Shown: positions 18,000 through 28,090, counted from the first letter of the stretch. The stretch is DNA of 64,000 nt from Paenibacillus wynnii (GCF_000757885.1 NZ_JQCR01000003.1:2542001-2606000), one strand, 5' to 3'. Program-made: numbers and translations. Notes: a model not told the origin generated them from the sequence alone.

Positions 18000-18640
18000 A
18001 CTTATAATCCAAATAGTCCACAAGCATAAACAGCATAAACCCTACTAGACTGAACAGCATAATCCCAGCATACATTTCTGCGTAATCCAACCTTAACCAA
18101 GCATCCATAATAAAAAAGCCCATGCCGTGCTCCGTTCCATAAATCTCCGTGAAAAAGAGTACGGATATCGCGGTCCCGAGTGATATTCGGATCGTACTAA
18201 GAATCACGGACAATGCACCCGGCATCGTCACATGCCAAAATTTCTGAGCAGCGCTGGCTCCGATACTGGTTAAGACATCGTAAGTATTCTCGGGAATTGC
18301 TTTCACTCCGTCTCTTACAGAAATGATCACTTGAAAGAGAAGAATCAGCATAATCATCAGTATTTTGGAGAATTCACCAAGACCGAAGAACAGCATTACA
18401 ACGGGCAATAACGCAATTTTGGGAACGGGATAGGTTAAATAAACAACAGGATCCAGCAGCTAATTCCAAGCCTGGGAGCGGCCCATGAGCAAACCGATAA
18501 ACATCCCTAGAAGTAAGGCCAGTACCACACCTGCAAAAATCCTAACCAGACTATAACCAACATTAAGCGCAATCTCCTGTGCTCCCAGATGTACCATAGC
18601 GTTGTATACAGGGCCAAGTGAGGAAGCTGCCGTTTCTTTA
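17980..18640 (-). pseudogene. Broken ABC permease (SsuC/TauC-like)
   Basis: The C-terminal part is open (ISVRDGVKAIPENTYDVLTSIGASAAQKF, the EAA-type loop that contacts the ATPase). Upstream the same frame continues through AGVVLALLLGMFIGLLMGRSQAWN to an in-frame TAG, then LLDPVVYLTYPVPKIALLPVV. The first transmembrane segment is missing. This is nitrate/sulfonate-type permease sequence, now inactive. Confidence 0.85.
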
Positions 18641-18917
18641 CCATTTCTCCTGCATTACCCTTCTGATTCGCTTAGTCTGCTCAAAAAATTCATTGCTGTC
18701 CCGCTTGTCCTGATGGTTCATCTTAAATACGGTGTGATTATCAATCATTTCCAGAGCGTCTTTCTGGTTTGACGGCATAACTATAATTTTCTGCCCTAAA
18801 GAAATCGCTTCATCTACATCGTGGGTCACAAACAATGTTGTAGCCGGGTGAGCCAGCCAGTTATCCAAAAAGATCTTCTGTAAAACCTCTCGTGTCATTG
18901 CATCCAATGCTGAAAAG
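18638..18917 (-). pseudogene. 3' fragment of an ABC transporter ATPase (SsuB/TauB-like)
   Basis: Retains FSALDAMTRE (D-loop) and TLFVTHDVDEAISLGQKIIVM (H-loop), then a tail to MQEKW. Walker A, the signature motif and half of Walker B are gone. Its upstream edge is joined in frame to a gerA fragment at about 18917, leaving a hybrid ORF. Confidence 0.85.
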
Positions 18918-19735
18918 GGCTTGTATTCATAATGAAAGGTAGTCACGGAAACATACAATGCCGTAAAGGCGATAGCTACCAACAGTGCTGAGAATCTTAA
19001 GATCCGTAGGGCAGTCCCTAAGGTCTATCGCTGATAATAATCATCCGGGGATGAGAAAAATTCAAAAAATCCGGCCGCTCTGTGGTCAGGAATTGCGGAA
19101 AAATGTTAATGGGATTATCCTCAATTAATTGAGCCACCATTCCTCCATCACTTACCCAATCATTTTCAATTCCTTTGATCCGCTGCGTAATATCATCCAC
19201 AACTCCATGTTAGCTGTACCTTCGATATAAAGGATAAAGACATTGCTTTTTGAAATTTCTCCGACAAGACACTTAACTACTTTTAAATGCGAGCTTTTGA
19301 TTCTTCGACGAATTAGAGAAATATTGGTCTCAGCAGATTCCACAAAGGCATCATGGGGACCTATTATCACCGATTCGGTTTCAGAGACCGTCAATTAGAA
19401 AGACCTGACTCCTATAAAACGCTGCAGCCTTGCCGTCTAAAATTCCGATAACCGCTTCTTTGGAGTGGAAGACATCAACAAATTGAGATTGTTTCAATAA
19501 TTGTTCAACCTCTTGTTGCCGAATATTAGCGAAGGGTTCAAGGATCAGGCTGCTAAAAGCCTTGTTGTCCACCAAGTTGGTGAAATATAAAATATCTATA
19601 TGTAGTTCTGGAAAGGTCCGAAGCAACATGTCTGAACAGTTATCAAATTGTTGATGGATATGCTGGAGGGTTAGGGTTTCATCCGGTGTCTCTTTCCTAA
19701 AAGGTGACCCCTCTTTCGCATTTAGTACATGTTAC
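18918..19735 (-). pseudogene. Decayed GerA-family germinant-receptor gene
   Basis: Three pieces in different frames. N-terminal part LTLQHIHQQFDNCSDMLLRTFPELHIDILYFTN-like (19381-19680), a middle part with ESAETNISLIRRRIKSSHLKV (19152-19390) and ERPDFLNF (19018-19200), and a membrane fragment LRILRFSALLVAIAF followed by LYVSVTTFHYE. The order matches GerA proteins, including the one at 52508-53908, but frameshifts and at least one internal deletion have destroyed it. Confidence 0.85.
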
Positions 19736-19988
19736 CCAAGAATTACTTGGATATTTATGATCCTTAACCCAAACAAATACCCCTTCCGACTTAGATTCTG
19801 ATGTCTCCTACAAGGAGACAATTTTCTTCTCTGTAAACACAGAACCCTTTTGTAACGCATTTTATTCTAATTAATTTGTGTTTTTCTCGTGGACACCCCT
19901 TTTAAAAAACCATATTCATGTTATAATGTAAGCGTAACCAAAATAGTCGAAACCCTAATGATTGCACCACCCGAGGAGGATGGAGAAT

Positions 19989-20174
19989 ATGCTGGCAGGA
20001 CTTAAGGATCTTAAAAATTGGGTAACGGGAATTTGGCAGCCTTGGATGGCTTCCGGAGATGAAGACTACCATAACATTGAATATTCCGTAGAGCGTCATC
20101 TACACACTCCGCAATCCCGAAATCAACTTACCTACGAGGAAGAGGCCCGTATCAAGATTGTTAAATATCATTAA
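19989..20174 (+). CDS. Small hypothetical protein, 61 aa
   Basis: Begins MLAGLKDLKNWVTGIWQPWM at ATG 19989, behind GAGGAGGATGGAG. Soluble, with a mixed charged C-terminus (YEEEARIKIVKYH). TATAAT at 19922-19927 may be the -10 box. A terminator follows 23 bp after the stop. No family recognised. Confidence 0.65.
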   Translation: MLAGLKDLKNWVTGIWQPWMASGDEDYHNIEYSVERHLHTPQSRNQLTYEEEARIKIVKYH

Positions 20175-20196
20175 CCTCTGATTCCATTTACATAAG

Positions 20197-20240
20197 GCCG
20201 CAACACCTGGATTATTTTCCGGTGAATGCGGCTTTTATTT
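20197..20240 (+). terminator. Terminator after the 61-aa gene
   Basis: Stem GCCGCA...CCTGG / CCGGTG...TGCGGC followed by TTTTATTTTTG. Confidence 0.8.
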
Positions 20241-20303
20241 TTGTTTTTAAACGCTAATTGTGTCTAAAATGCTGATAGGACTCCTGAACCTGTGATAAAT
20301 AAC

Positions 20304-20506
20304 GTTTAGAGGGAAAATTTCCCTGTAAATCATAAATAAAGCCTTATTATCAAAATTTAAAGGGAAAAACTCCCTCTAAATGTAACAATGTTATATCATA
20401 TTGGGGATTTTTGAGGCTAAAAGCTGAATTTAGAGGGAGATATTCCCACTGATTAACATAATACTTTGTTGAAACCTTGAATTAGTAGGAAAAATTCCTT
20501 CTAAGA
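20304..20506. repeat. Four diverged palindromic units
   Basis: Palindromes of about 27 bp at 20304-20330, 20355-20381, 20428-20454 and 20480-20506, each like TTTAGAGGGA-n5-TCCCTNTAAA. Starts are 51, 73 and 52 bp apart. They occupy the gene-free stretch between the 61-aa gene and the decayed left end of the array. No coding sequence is seen here. Confidence 0.75.
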
Positions 20507-20581
20507 GCAGAAAAAAAATGATAAAAAGCGAAAAGGAACGAAAGGTAACTTGGAAACTGTAGGAGCGATAGCCAACCGCCC

Positions 20582-20959
20582 TCACTGCTCTTTCATCTCT
20601 CCATATTTACTGTAGTTAGCAAACCAACCATCCTCAGTAAATAATTCTCTATGAAGACCATCACTCGCTTGTATAATATCGATTCCTTGTACTTTAATTT
20701 CAATATCATTATCAAAATCAGCTTGTTCTTGCAGTTTAAATAAGAAATCATGAATCCCTGTATCCATACTTCTAATTAATATTCTTCTTACTAACCCGAT
20801 TTGGTTCTCATTCAATTCTCCTAGTTCAGACTGCAATCTCTGAAGTCCTGGTGCTTTCCAATTCCCCCTCACTAATGCTTCAAAAAAATCAATTGTGTTA
20901 TCTCTTAAGTCAGTCATAATTACTTGACCAAATTTATCAATGGCTTGTCTCTCCGTCAT
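20582..20959 (-). CDS. Hypothetical protein, possibly DUF6547-like
   Basis: 125 aa from MTERQAIDKFG (20959). Acidic, soluble, with RDNTIDFFEALVRGNWKAP near residue 20 and DTGIHDFLFKLQEQADFDNDI near residue 68. I recall similar small proteins in accessory regions under DUF6547, but this is unchecked. Left-most gene of the accessory region; no attC-like site follows it. Confidence 0.6.
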   Translation of the reverse strand: MTERQAIDKFGQVIMTDLRDNTIDFFEALVRGNWKAPGLQRLQSELGELNENQIGLVRRILIRSMDTGIHDFLFKLQEQADFDNDIEIKVQGIDIIQASDGLHRELFTEDGWFANYSKYGEMKEQ

Positions 20960-20989
20960 TATTCTCCCTGCCTTTATCATTTTGAAAAA

Positions 20990-21410
20990 CTATTTAGGGC
21001 TATTCCAATATCGGTTTGCAAGTATTATCATATCTTCAAATGTTAATTCCTGATTTAAATGGTCATATATCGTTAGATGATCAGAATTAATAAATAAGTA
21101 TCCTCCTACTATCCCTGGTTTATCACATAAACATGTTATTTTTATATATTCCCCTTCTGGCTCTGATTCGCTTATCTCTAACTCTAGGTCTGTTATCTCT
21201 GATGTATCATCTACTCTTACCACGGTATTCCAAGGTACAAAATAACAACTATAGCAATTTGAAAATTGATATGTAAAATATTTTGTCTACCATCTGAGCT
21301 AAATATAGTATATGAACTTTTATTATTAGCTTGTCTGCTGTTTTATCTATTAATGATATTGTTCCATCATGGAGGATTCCCATTGCAATTGACCTTTCAG
21401 ATAGGTTCAT
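20990..21410 (-). pseudogene. Frameshifted small accessory protein
   Basis: An N-terminal piece starts at ATG 21410 (MNLSERSIAMGILHDGTISL...) and stops after ~53 codons. A second frame continues with VPWNTVVRVDDTSEITDLELE to 20990. The two read as one protein with one frameshift near 21250. Family not recognised. Confidence 0.65.
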
Positions 21411-21549
21411 GATTTACTCCTTCTCTATTCAAGTGGAAATCCATGACCATATCATATTGACATTATATTCTTCAGCATTTTATTAATTTCTTTACTTGAG
21501 TAGAAGTGCCATTCCTATTTTCTTTCCAGTTCATAAGATTTGTAGTCAT

Positions 21550-21699
21550 TTATTTGATATCCCTCTAACTTCATTTTGAGAATAGAAATATTGTTCAATA
21601 ACTAGTTTATCCTCTTGTTTAGTTGTAAGAGAATCGAGTTTACTGCATCCCATTAAAAATAAGATACATTATTGCGAATAAATAAATATGTCTTTTCAT
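21550..21699 (-). pseudogene. Frameshifted small lipoprotein
   Basis: ATG 21699 behind AAGGAG gives MKRHIYLFAIMYLIFNG and then stops. A one-base shift continues LMGCSKLDSLTTKQEDKLV, which contains a lipobox cysteine. So a lipoprotein signal is split by a single-base change. It follows the 136-aa gene with no gap. Confidence 0.6.
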
Positions 21700-22106
21700 G
21701 AACTGTAGGGCTCCTTATGACTTTTCCTATGTCTAATTAATTCAATAAGCTTTAGTCTAAGTTTTTCTATAACGTTCCATTCCTTATTCAATTCCTTATA
21801 ACTTGAGAAATCATATGCTTCTAAAAATCTATACTTTGGAAACCATTCGAAAAACGATTTATTCAGCCATTCCTCCGTCTTATAACGCTCTAATGGATCT
21901 TCAATTTTCTTTATAATTCCACCAGATGAAAGCCCATAAATAAACATCATATAAGTACTAAAATCAGCATTTATTATCTCATTGGGTACATTCTCCTTAA
22001 AGTCCATTGCAAAATCCGACTGAAGTTGCCTGAAATCTTCGTAAGGAAATGGGCTACTCGTTTCTAAAGAATAGATCTGTTTAATCTCTTCTATTAAATC
22101 TTTCAA
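21696..22106 (-). CDS. Hypothetical protein, 136 aa
   Basis: Soluble, helical and charged; contains SSPFPYEDFRQLQSDFAMDF near residue 17 and EWFPKYRFLEAYDFSSY near residue 88. Start behind GAGGTGAGATTTTG-like sequence. No family recognised. Confidence 0.6.
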   Translation of the reverse strand: MKDLIEEIKQIYSLETSSPFPYEDFRQLQSDFAMDFKENVPNEIINADFSTYMMFIYGLSSGGIIKKIEDPLERYKTEEWLNKSFFEWFPKYRFLEAYDFSSYKELNKEWNVIEKLRLKLIELIRHRKSHKEPYSS

Positions 22107-22294
22107 AATCTCACCTCAATTTGGATTTAATTTTAGAAGGAATTATATCTTTGCTTTTACTTTGTATTTGAAAATCGCTTTTAACAAATTGGTTAGGTGC
22201 AAAATTTGATTCTGTTGTTGTATTAACTTGTTACTCCTGAACTATTAAAAAGATTAAATAAAAAAAGAAATAGTGATTATGTTATCTGATCAAA

Positions 22295-23062
22295 TCATTT
22301 TTTTGCTAAATACAAATCGATAGTATCATAAACATATAATGTATCCCCAAAACGCAGAATCGCTTCTTTAATCTCATTTTCTAATAATATTCTCGTAGTT
22401 GATGGCATTGTTCTATGGTCTGAATATGTATTTAATAAGGCAATATAGTCGGACGAAGAAAAGGTTCTTGTTAAATGATATATTTTGAACACAATCTCTC
22501 TAAATCCATAGGCCTGAATTATTTTCTTTCTATAATTATATGTTTCAATATCATGCTCGATAATTTGGGTACTGGAAGGTCTGTATTTTTGATATATACT
22601 TTGAATATTCAGATGTAACTCATCATTTTCTCGGGATACAAATGGACGGTTCCAGAATAATGCAAGTGTTCCATTGCTTTTTAATAATTTCGAGACTTTA
22701 GGATAACCAATTTCTTCTGAAATCCAATGAAATGCGGTAGCTGAATATATTAAATCAATCCTGTCATCTGGACATTCGAATTTTTCAAATGCAGTGTTGC
22801 ATACTGTGAAATTATCATAGTCTAAAAACTTCAATTTTGAATAATCTGCAAGGTCTCTTCCTAATTCAATTGCCGTTAATTCACAGCCTGTTTCCAAAAA
22901 AGGTCTTGTTGCCTGGCCTGTTCCAATACCAATTTCAATAACCTTCTTGCCTGTCTCAATCTGAGAATACGCTATAATATCTTTGAATAGTTCATCACAA
23001 TATGTCGGTCTCCATTTTTCGTAGTTCTTCACATCCTCATTAAATGTTGATCGTTTATCCAA
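22295..23062 (-). CDS. Class I SAM-dependent methyltransferase
   Basis: 255 aa. Motif I VIEIGIGTGQATRPFLETG near residue 40, acidic residue of the second strand in LTAIELGRDLA, motif near ATAFHWISEEIGYPKV, typical of Methyltransf_11 enzymes. C-terminal half (TRTFSSSDYIALLNTYSDH) resembles small-molecule methyltransferases. Substrate unknown. Confidence 0.85.
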   Translation of the reverse strand: MDKRSTFNEDVKNYEKWRPTYCDELFKDIIAYSQIETGKKVIEIGIGTGQATRPFLETGCELTAIELGRDLADYSKLKFLDYDNFTVCNTAFEKFECPDDRIDLIYSATAFHWISEEIGYPKVSKLLKSNGTLALFWNRPFVSRENDELHLNIQSIYQKYRPSSTQIIEHDIETYNYRKKIIQAYGFREIVFKIYHLTRTFSSSDYIALLNTYSDHRTMPSTTRILLENEIKEAILRFGDTLYVYDTIDLYLAKK

Positions 23063-23153
23063 AATGATCCTCTTCCTTCCGAAAATTCATTATCTTGAAA
23101 AGCCTCTACAGATCAAGTCTCTACCAGGGGTCGCCGTGGCAGCATCGGTTCTC

Positions 23154-23915
23154 CTAACTAATCTCTTGAAATCCATTACGACTCCATAACCACAATGGAG
23201 TATGAAGATCAATTAGTGTAAATTCAGTACCAAATAAAATATCCTTCCAACTTTGATTTACTATATTCTGAATATTATTATTCTGTATTTGATTCTGCTC
23301 AATTAATCCCAGTCGGAGAGTTGCTTGTATTACATGTGTGTCCGGAGCTATCGATAAGCAATCTGTTCCAGCAAGTTTTGCATCCGTATAGTTGTTTATA
23401 ACATACAGCCAGTAATTGCATATTTTAGGTCCACAAAGGTATGGAAACTCCTTTTTGTAGATCTTTTGTATATACTCTAAAATTTGAGGTATATTCCAGT
23501 TGCAATCAATAAATAAATTACGAATATCCCCATCAAGTCGCCTAGTTATCGTTTCGCATAATCTGAACCAAGTAGCGATATGCTTATTGGGTTGTAGAGC
23601 AACTTTATGTTTCATTAATAATTCTCTTAATTTACTTTCTTCCAAGGTGATAACAGTCTTTGGCTCAAATATGATCCTTGTCTCTTAGTCTACATAAGCA
23701 CTTAAAGCAGATGACCAAAGAGAGTATGAATTCCGTTGGTAATTCAGTGCCATTGGCAAAGTAAAATACAAGTAGTTCAAAGCCGAATCCTTCGGCAAAC
23801 CGGGATTAGCATCCTCAGGCATTACTTCTCCACCAAGTAGTCCGCTTACATACATCTTCCTGAGTAGCCTGATTTTAAATAATAACTCTTCCTTTGTGAA
23901 AATACCCTTCTGCAT
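23154..23915 (-). pseudogene. Gene with an in-frame stop; resembles HhH-type N-glycosylase/DNA lyase
   Basis: Two ORFs in the same frame are separated only by one TAA (...SAYVD stop ETRIIFEPKT...). The joined product is ~253 aa. The segment LCGPKICNYWLYVIN...SIAPDTHVIQATLRLGLI resembles the helix-hairpin-helix and catalytic region of archaeal-type 8-oxoG glycosylases, but that match is from memory. Either a dead gene or a point error. Confidence 0.5.
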
Positions 23916-23956
23916 TCTTTCACTTCTTTCAGGTAATTTGGGTTTCGACCATTCCA

Positions 23957-24075
23957 GATAACGTTTGGTGTTCCCGAGACGTTCAAGCAGAATGTATCGC
24001 CTGATTAATCTCCTTGAAAATCTTTCTTAGCGATCAAGGGCGAATAACGAAGTAGGAATTCGTTGTTAAGCGATG
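23957..24075 (-). repeat. attC-like site, degenerate (left-most)
   Basis: Starts GATAACG and ends GTTAAGCGATG. Arm sequence TTCAAGCAGAATGTATCGCCTGA with GCGATCAAGGGCGAATAAC matches the type seen at 32094 and 40155. Terminal boxes no longer pair well. Confidence 0.7.
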
Positions 24076-24107
24076 TCGTCGTCAATGAATAATCAGTATG
24101 TGTGTAT

Positions 24108-24545
24108 TTACTTAATTTCACTTAATCTTCTTATTAAATCTTCAAAAACAGGTACATTCGTCTTTGAGAGATTTTTAGGAAGTTCGTATATACCAAAGTA
24201 CTTTAATTCCTTTGTTTCATCTCCATCTATTAATATATCTCCTTTAAATGCTCTACTTACATAAACAACATTCACAAAATAAAATTCATTTCCATCAGGA
24301 TATGTATGATGCTGACTCTCTCCAGAATACACATTAAATAGCTTCATTTCTTTAATAATGAGTCCTGTCTCTTCGTAAACCTCTCGCTTTGCAGTATCTT
24401 CCACTGTCTCTCCTAGATCCATTCCACCACCAGGTATACACCAGTTGTTATCATCCCCTCTTCTTTGCAGCAACACTCTGTTCAAACCATCAAGCATAAT
24501 TACACCAGCAACACATCTGATCTTTATGCTCATCCTAGATACCAT
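24108..24545 (-). CDS. NUDIX hydrolase
   Basis: 145 aa. The Nudix box GX5EX7REUXEEXGU is present as GMDLGETVEDTAKREVYEETGL, residues ~38-60. Cleaves nucleoside diphosphate derivatives; the substrate cannot be told. Lies just right of the degenerate attC-like site, so it is likely an old cassette gene. Confidence 0.88.
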   Translation of the reverse strand: MVSRMSIKIRCVAGVIMLDGLNRVLLQRRGDDNNWCIPGGGMDLGETVEDTAKREVYEETGLIIKEMKLFNVYSGESQHHTYPDGNEFYFVNVVYVSRAFKGDILIDGDETKELKYFGIYELPKNLSKTNVPVFEDLIRRLSEIK

Positions 24546-24629
24546 CCTTCTATTGTTTTTTTCGTATTACTATATAAGTGTTTTTACAAAAGGGTACCCA
24601 TGTTTTCCATAATGCCTTAAAATCACTAA

Positions 24630-25151
24630 TTAATATTTTTCGGTTATAGTATGTTTCTTTGCAGTTAATTGTGTGTTCCAAAGAGTCTGCCAATTAAAGT
24701 ATTCTTTATCATAACGAACCACTGGTACAAAGTGTAAATATCTTTTGTCAGGAAAAACCCTTATAAACACAATAACCGGTATACCCTGATTTACTTGTTT
24801 CTTTAACGTATTAACGTTCCCATAGTAAAAAGAAACATCATACCTAAGCTTCTTAAAATATATGATAATGCCCTTAGGACTAACCGTTCCATCAGATAAC
24901 TTTCTGGGGTAATTTTTATAGAGTTCGTTACCATCTGACTCTAACCCAAGATGTCTCAAAACGTATGCACTTGAAAATGCAGCGCATTCATAATTTCGTT
25001 GAATATCTATCTTATTTAAAGATTGAATAGAATATGAATTTGGAAATACGTTTGTATCAATCAAGTTTTTTCTTGGAAAGATAAAATAATATGAAACTAA
25101 GACAGCTATAAATACACCTGTGACTAATATCGAAATAAGAATTATCCCCAT
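24630..25151 (-). CDS. Membrane-anchored C39-like peptidase-fold protein
   Basis: 173 aa from MGIILISILVTG (25151). One N-terminal transmembrane helix, then a papain-like fold with RNYECAAFSSAYVLRHLG (Cys nucleophile region), GIPVIVFIRV and LHFVPVVRYD (His region). Peptidase_C39_2-like; whether it is active is unknown. The 25170-25412 stretch upstream shows no gene. Confidence 0.65.
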   Translation of the reverse strand: MGIILISILVTGVFIAVLVSYYFIFPRKNLIDTNVFPNSYSIQSLNKIDIQRNYECAAFSSAYVLRHLGLESDGNELYKNYPRKLSDGTVSPKGIIIYFKKLRYDVSFYYGNVNTLKKQVNQGIPVIVFIRVFPDKRYLHFVPVVRYDKEYFNWQTLWNTQLTAKKHTITEKY

Positions 25152-25412
25152 TGTCCCCCCACTAATCAAGCACTAGAAAAAGTAAATATAAAAAAGTGTT
25201 TTGCAATCTTTTTATATCTTCAATAAATTTACTCCGGAACCCTATAGGATCAGCTACTATATTAGCGTGAATATTATCGTCTAATTAATTCAGTTATAAT
25301 TGTAATCACAGGTCCATTCTTGTTTTCCTTTAATAAATATAAAGAGAGATGAACATAAGAACTCCTTCAACATTCCATTTCATGTCTTTATTATTTTGAA
25401 TATATACCCTAT

Positions 25413-25847
25413 TTATAGATATTTTTTAAATCCATTACTTACTGACCCACTATATCCTTCCCTTTCGAAGAATTGGTGAGCTTTTAGACGTTGCGAGTTA
25501 CTTAAAAGCATTATTCTGTGACAATCAATAGATTTGCAGTATGCCTCGACATGTTGCATTAGTTTTTGTCCAATATTCTTACTCCGGTGATTCTCATGAA
25601 CAATAATATTCTCAATAACTCCATAGGGTCTCAGACCATGCAACGCCTGAAGACATATGTTTAGTGTTACTGATCCTAAGATTTCCCCTTCTTCATCGTA
25701 TACTAGCGAAAAATTCATAGGGTCTACTCTAATTTTTTCTATTTGCTCTTCTAGAACATTCATCTTTTTGCTATTTGGAACCAACATTCTATAGAGCTTA
25801 AATAACTGTTCTATGTCTTTTCCTTCTGCTTCTCGAATCAACATCAT
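25413..25847 (-). CDS. GNAT-family N-acetyltransferase
   Basis: 144 aa. Begins MMLIREAEGKDIEQLFKLY; acetyl-CoA loop NHRSKNIGQKLMQHVEAYCKSI near residue 95, C-terminal FFEREGYSGS. Typical standalone GNAT. Substrate unknown. Upstream boundary is the degenerate site at 25888. Confidence 0.85.
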   Translation of the reverse strand: MMLIREAEGKDIEQLFKLYRMLVPNSKKMNVLEEQIEKIRVDPMNFSLVYDEEGEILGSVTLNICLQALHGLRPYGVIENIIVHENHRSKNIGQKLMQHVEAYCKSIDCHRIMLLSNSQRLKAHQFFEREGYSGSVSNGFKKYL

Positions 25848-25887
25848 TTGACTCCTTTACGTTATTTACGTTATTTAGGCAGATTTC

Positions 25888-26050
25888 CTGTAACGTTGTT
25901 GTATCTGTGGAGCCATGAGACTTAAACCCCGTTTGTCTGGGCGGTACAGACTTAGTCTCGTAGGTTTGTCCGCGCAGCCTTCCCGATAAAAAGAGATGAT
26001 GTCAGGACAGTAAGGATTGCTTGCTCCATACGATTTTATCTGAAGTTATT
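25888..26050 (-). repeat. attC-like site, decayed
   Basis: Left end TGTAACGTTGTTGTATC and arm GAGACTTAAAC...GACTTAGTCTCGTAGGTTTGTCCG are recognisable. The right half is eroded and the terminal GTTA box is not convincing. Confidence 0.55.
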
Positions 26051-26069
26051 GATTTCTTCGAATTCTTGC

Positions 26070-26820
26070 TTATCTCTCAATCTTCTTTAAATATGCTTCA
26101 ATTAATATTTCTTTCAGTCCTTCACATTTGGTTTTTATAAAGGTCTCCCAAAAAATCTTTCCCTTGCGGGATAATTCTTCTTCTGTAAACTTACCAATAG
26201 TAAATTGACCCCAGCACCCATCAGAGGTCAATTTATCCCACCCTAAGAAATCTGAATATAAAATATTCTTTTCCGGAATTTCAGATCCCATTGATTGTAA
26301 TTTCACTTTATCAGGGCATAACCACATTGCTGTACATACGGACAGTAGTCCTCCATGTAATTCATTTATTCCTTCTAGTCCTGCTGATTTAACCGCAATA
26401 TCCCAAGCAGTTCGATTATGATGTGGATGAATCAATATAATATCAGGATACTTAAAGTTCATGTGTTTAATAAAAGCGCTCTCCCAGTAGGCTCCACCGT
26501 GACCATTACAGATTACAAATTTAACGAATCCTTGCCTTGTTAAATTCACGATTATTTCTTCTAGCATTGTGGTTAATATATTTGGACTTACAGTAACTGT
26601 TCCTTTAAAATTCGCATGTTCTTCGGAGGTATTAAAAGGAAATGTAGGTAACACATATTGCATTTAAAACTTTCCCATAAGCTTCTGCATATTGTTCTGC
26701 TATTAAAGTATCTAAATGCATAGGTAGAAATGGCCCAAATTGTTCTGTCGCACCTACTGAGATAATAGCAGTGTCTATTGGGTTATCAGAGAGATCAGTT
26801 GTTGTGTTTGTGTAATTCAT
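26070..26820 (-). pseudogene. Frameshifted creatininase-family amidohydrolase
   Basis: N-terminal frame (26820-26632) has ISVGATEQFGPFLPMHLDT with the metal-binding E and H-x-D residues. The second frame continues VLPTFPFNTSEEH, ICNGHGGAYWES and ELHGGLLSVC. A one-base shift near 26650 splits them. Creatininase-fold enzymes open cyclic amides; this copy would be inactive unless the frameshift is an error. Confidence 0.8.
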
Positions 26821-26873
26821 CTTTTCTTACCCTCACTTTTATGTTAGTACCAGCAAATTGATGTTGAATTGAA

Positions 26874-27384
26874 TTAATCTTTACTTATTGAATAGTCTTT
26901 CATTATTCCTTTCTCATTGAAGTGTATAATCAACCACTCGGAATCTATTCTAATAAAGCCTCTTTCTGGACCTAAAAAGTATACTAAGTAGTTTTCACTT
27001 TTTCTAATATAATCTGTATCAGTTGGATCGCCTAAGAGTTCAACAACTTCGTTCTTAGACGTACCTTTTATTTTTTTTGGTTATTGAATCAAGCATATAA
27101 AACCTTTCATCACTAATACCGTCGAAATTTATCCATCGTTCTTTAGAAAAAGAGGATTTCGACTTAATTTCAATTGTTGTTGTTAGAAAGAATGCAAATA
27201 TTGTGATTCCCACAAGTTGCATTGAGATCAGAATTCCTCTATAGAACTTTTGCTTTATTCTTCTCCAAACAAGAACGTGTACAAGCGTAATGAACGCTAA
27301 GGGAACAAAAAGAACAATAATATTGGAAACAGAGAACCCCGAATACGATTCATAGAAAAAGAAGTACATTATGAAATAAAACAT
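26874..27384 (-). pseudogene. Membrane protein with SmpA/BamE-like tail, frameshifted in an A run
   Basis: First frame encodes three hydrophobic segments and ends ITKKNKRYV. After an A8 tract near 27070 the other frame gives KGTSKNEVVELLGDPTDTDY to SKD and stop. Shortening or lengthening the A tract by one base restores ~170 aa. The tail resembles the GMxxxEVxxLLGxP motif of SmpA/BamE-type domains. Confidence 0.65.
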
Positions 27385-27478
27385 AACAAAGACTGATACG
27401 TGGATTATGGATGCGATTGCAAGAAATATACTAGATGGTATTGACTTATTTATTCTCTACACATCCCTTGTAAGTATT

Positions 27479-27545
27479 TCAGCTATCGTTCTCATGTTCA
27501 CGACGCTGGTCTAGCCGAATTTCATTGCCTTCTATAGTTACTATC
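27479..27545 (-). repeat. Remnant of an attC-like site (left half)
   Basis: CAGCTATCGTTCTCATGTTCACGACG resembles the left end of intact sites, with ATCG in place of AACG. The rest is gone. Confidence 0.45.
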
Positions 27546-27546
27546 A

Positions 27547-27930
27547 CTATCTTTCGCTTACTAGCCAAGTCTTCGCTTCTTCCGGGTCGGAGAAAAATGA
27601 AACCGGGTAGCTAATATCAAGCTTCTTTATTTCCCGCTTGAGTCTCCACTTACTTACACCAGAAAGTCCAACAAAGGATACTTTTTTAATGTAATCATTT
27701 ATGTTAACTAGGTTGTTTACGAGATTTTCAAGCACTTCTCCTGTAATAGACGTTTCATACAAATCAATCCATATTTTTAGCTTTTTATTGTTTTGATAGA
27801 TGAACTCTTCTTCCAATCTCATTACTTCAAAAAGCCTCTCGTAATCCTTAAATTTACTCCCATACTTCAAACAATGAATTTCTCCACCTTTATAGAAGTA
27901 TGGGAAAAGTGAGCCTCCCGGCGACTTCAT
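27547..27930 (-). CDS. Hypothetical protein, STAS/SpoIIAA-like appearance
   Basis: 127 aa from ATG 27930 (MKSPGGSLFPYF), which has AAAGG about ten bases upstream. An upstream GTG start would translate the attC-like site itself (MNTGTLSEI...) and is rejected. KIWIDLYETSITGEVLENLVNNLVNI and VSFVGLSGVSKWRLKREI resemble STAS-like folds of membrane-potential-type proteins; assignment is tentative. Confidence 0.55.
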   Translation of the reverse strand: MKSPGGSLFPYFYKGGEIHCLKYGSKFKDYERLFEVMRLEEEFIYQNNKKLKIWIDLYETSITGEVLENLVNNLVNINDYIKKVSFVGLSGVSKWRLKREIKKLDISYPVSFFSDPEEAKTWLVSER

Positions 27931-27977
27931 ACAGGTCACGCCTTTGTTATTCTTTAAGTATTCTTGTGCGATGATTT

Positions 27978-28090
27978 CTGATAACGTTCCCGTGTTCACA
28001 ACGTTACACCTTCCTAAGAACCTTTGGGTCCGGCCATGAAACGGTTGGTGGTGATTGTCCGCCGATGCGTAAACACATTGTTATATGCTG
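27978..28090 (-). repeat. attC-like site, short
   Basis: Left CTGATAACGTTCCCGTGTTCAC; right GTAAACACATTGTTATATGCTG. The inner stem GTGTTCAC/GTAAACAC is nearly intact. Centre GGTCCGGCC...CGGTTGGTGGTGATTGTCCGCCG is shortened. Confidence 0.7.

Noticed and set aside
23090..23153. Possible attC-like remnant upstream of the broken glycosylase-like gene's end
   Set aside because: GC-richer than its surroundings but no terminal box, stem or arm matches the family.
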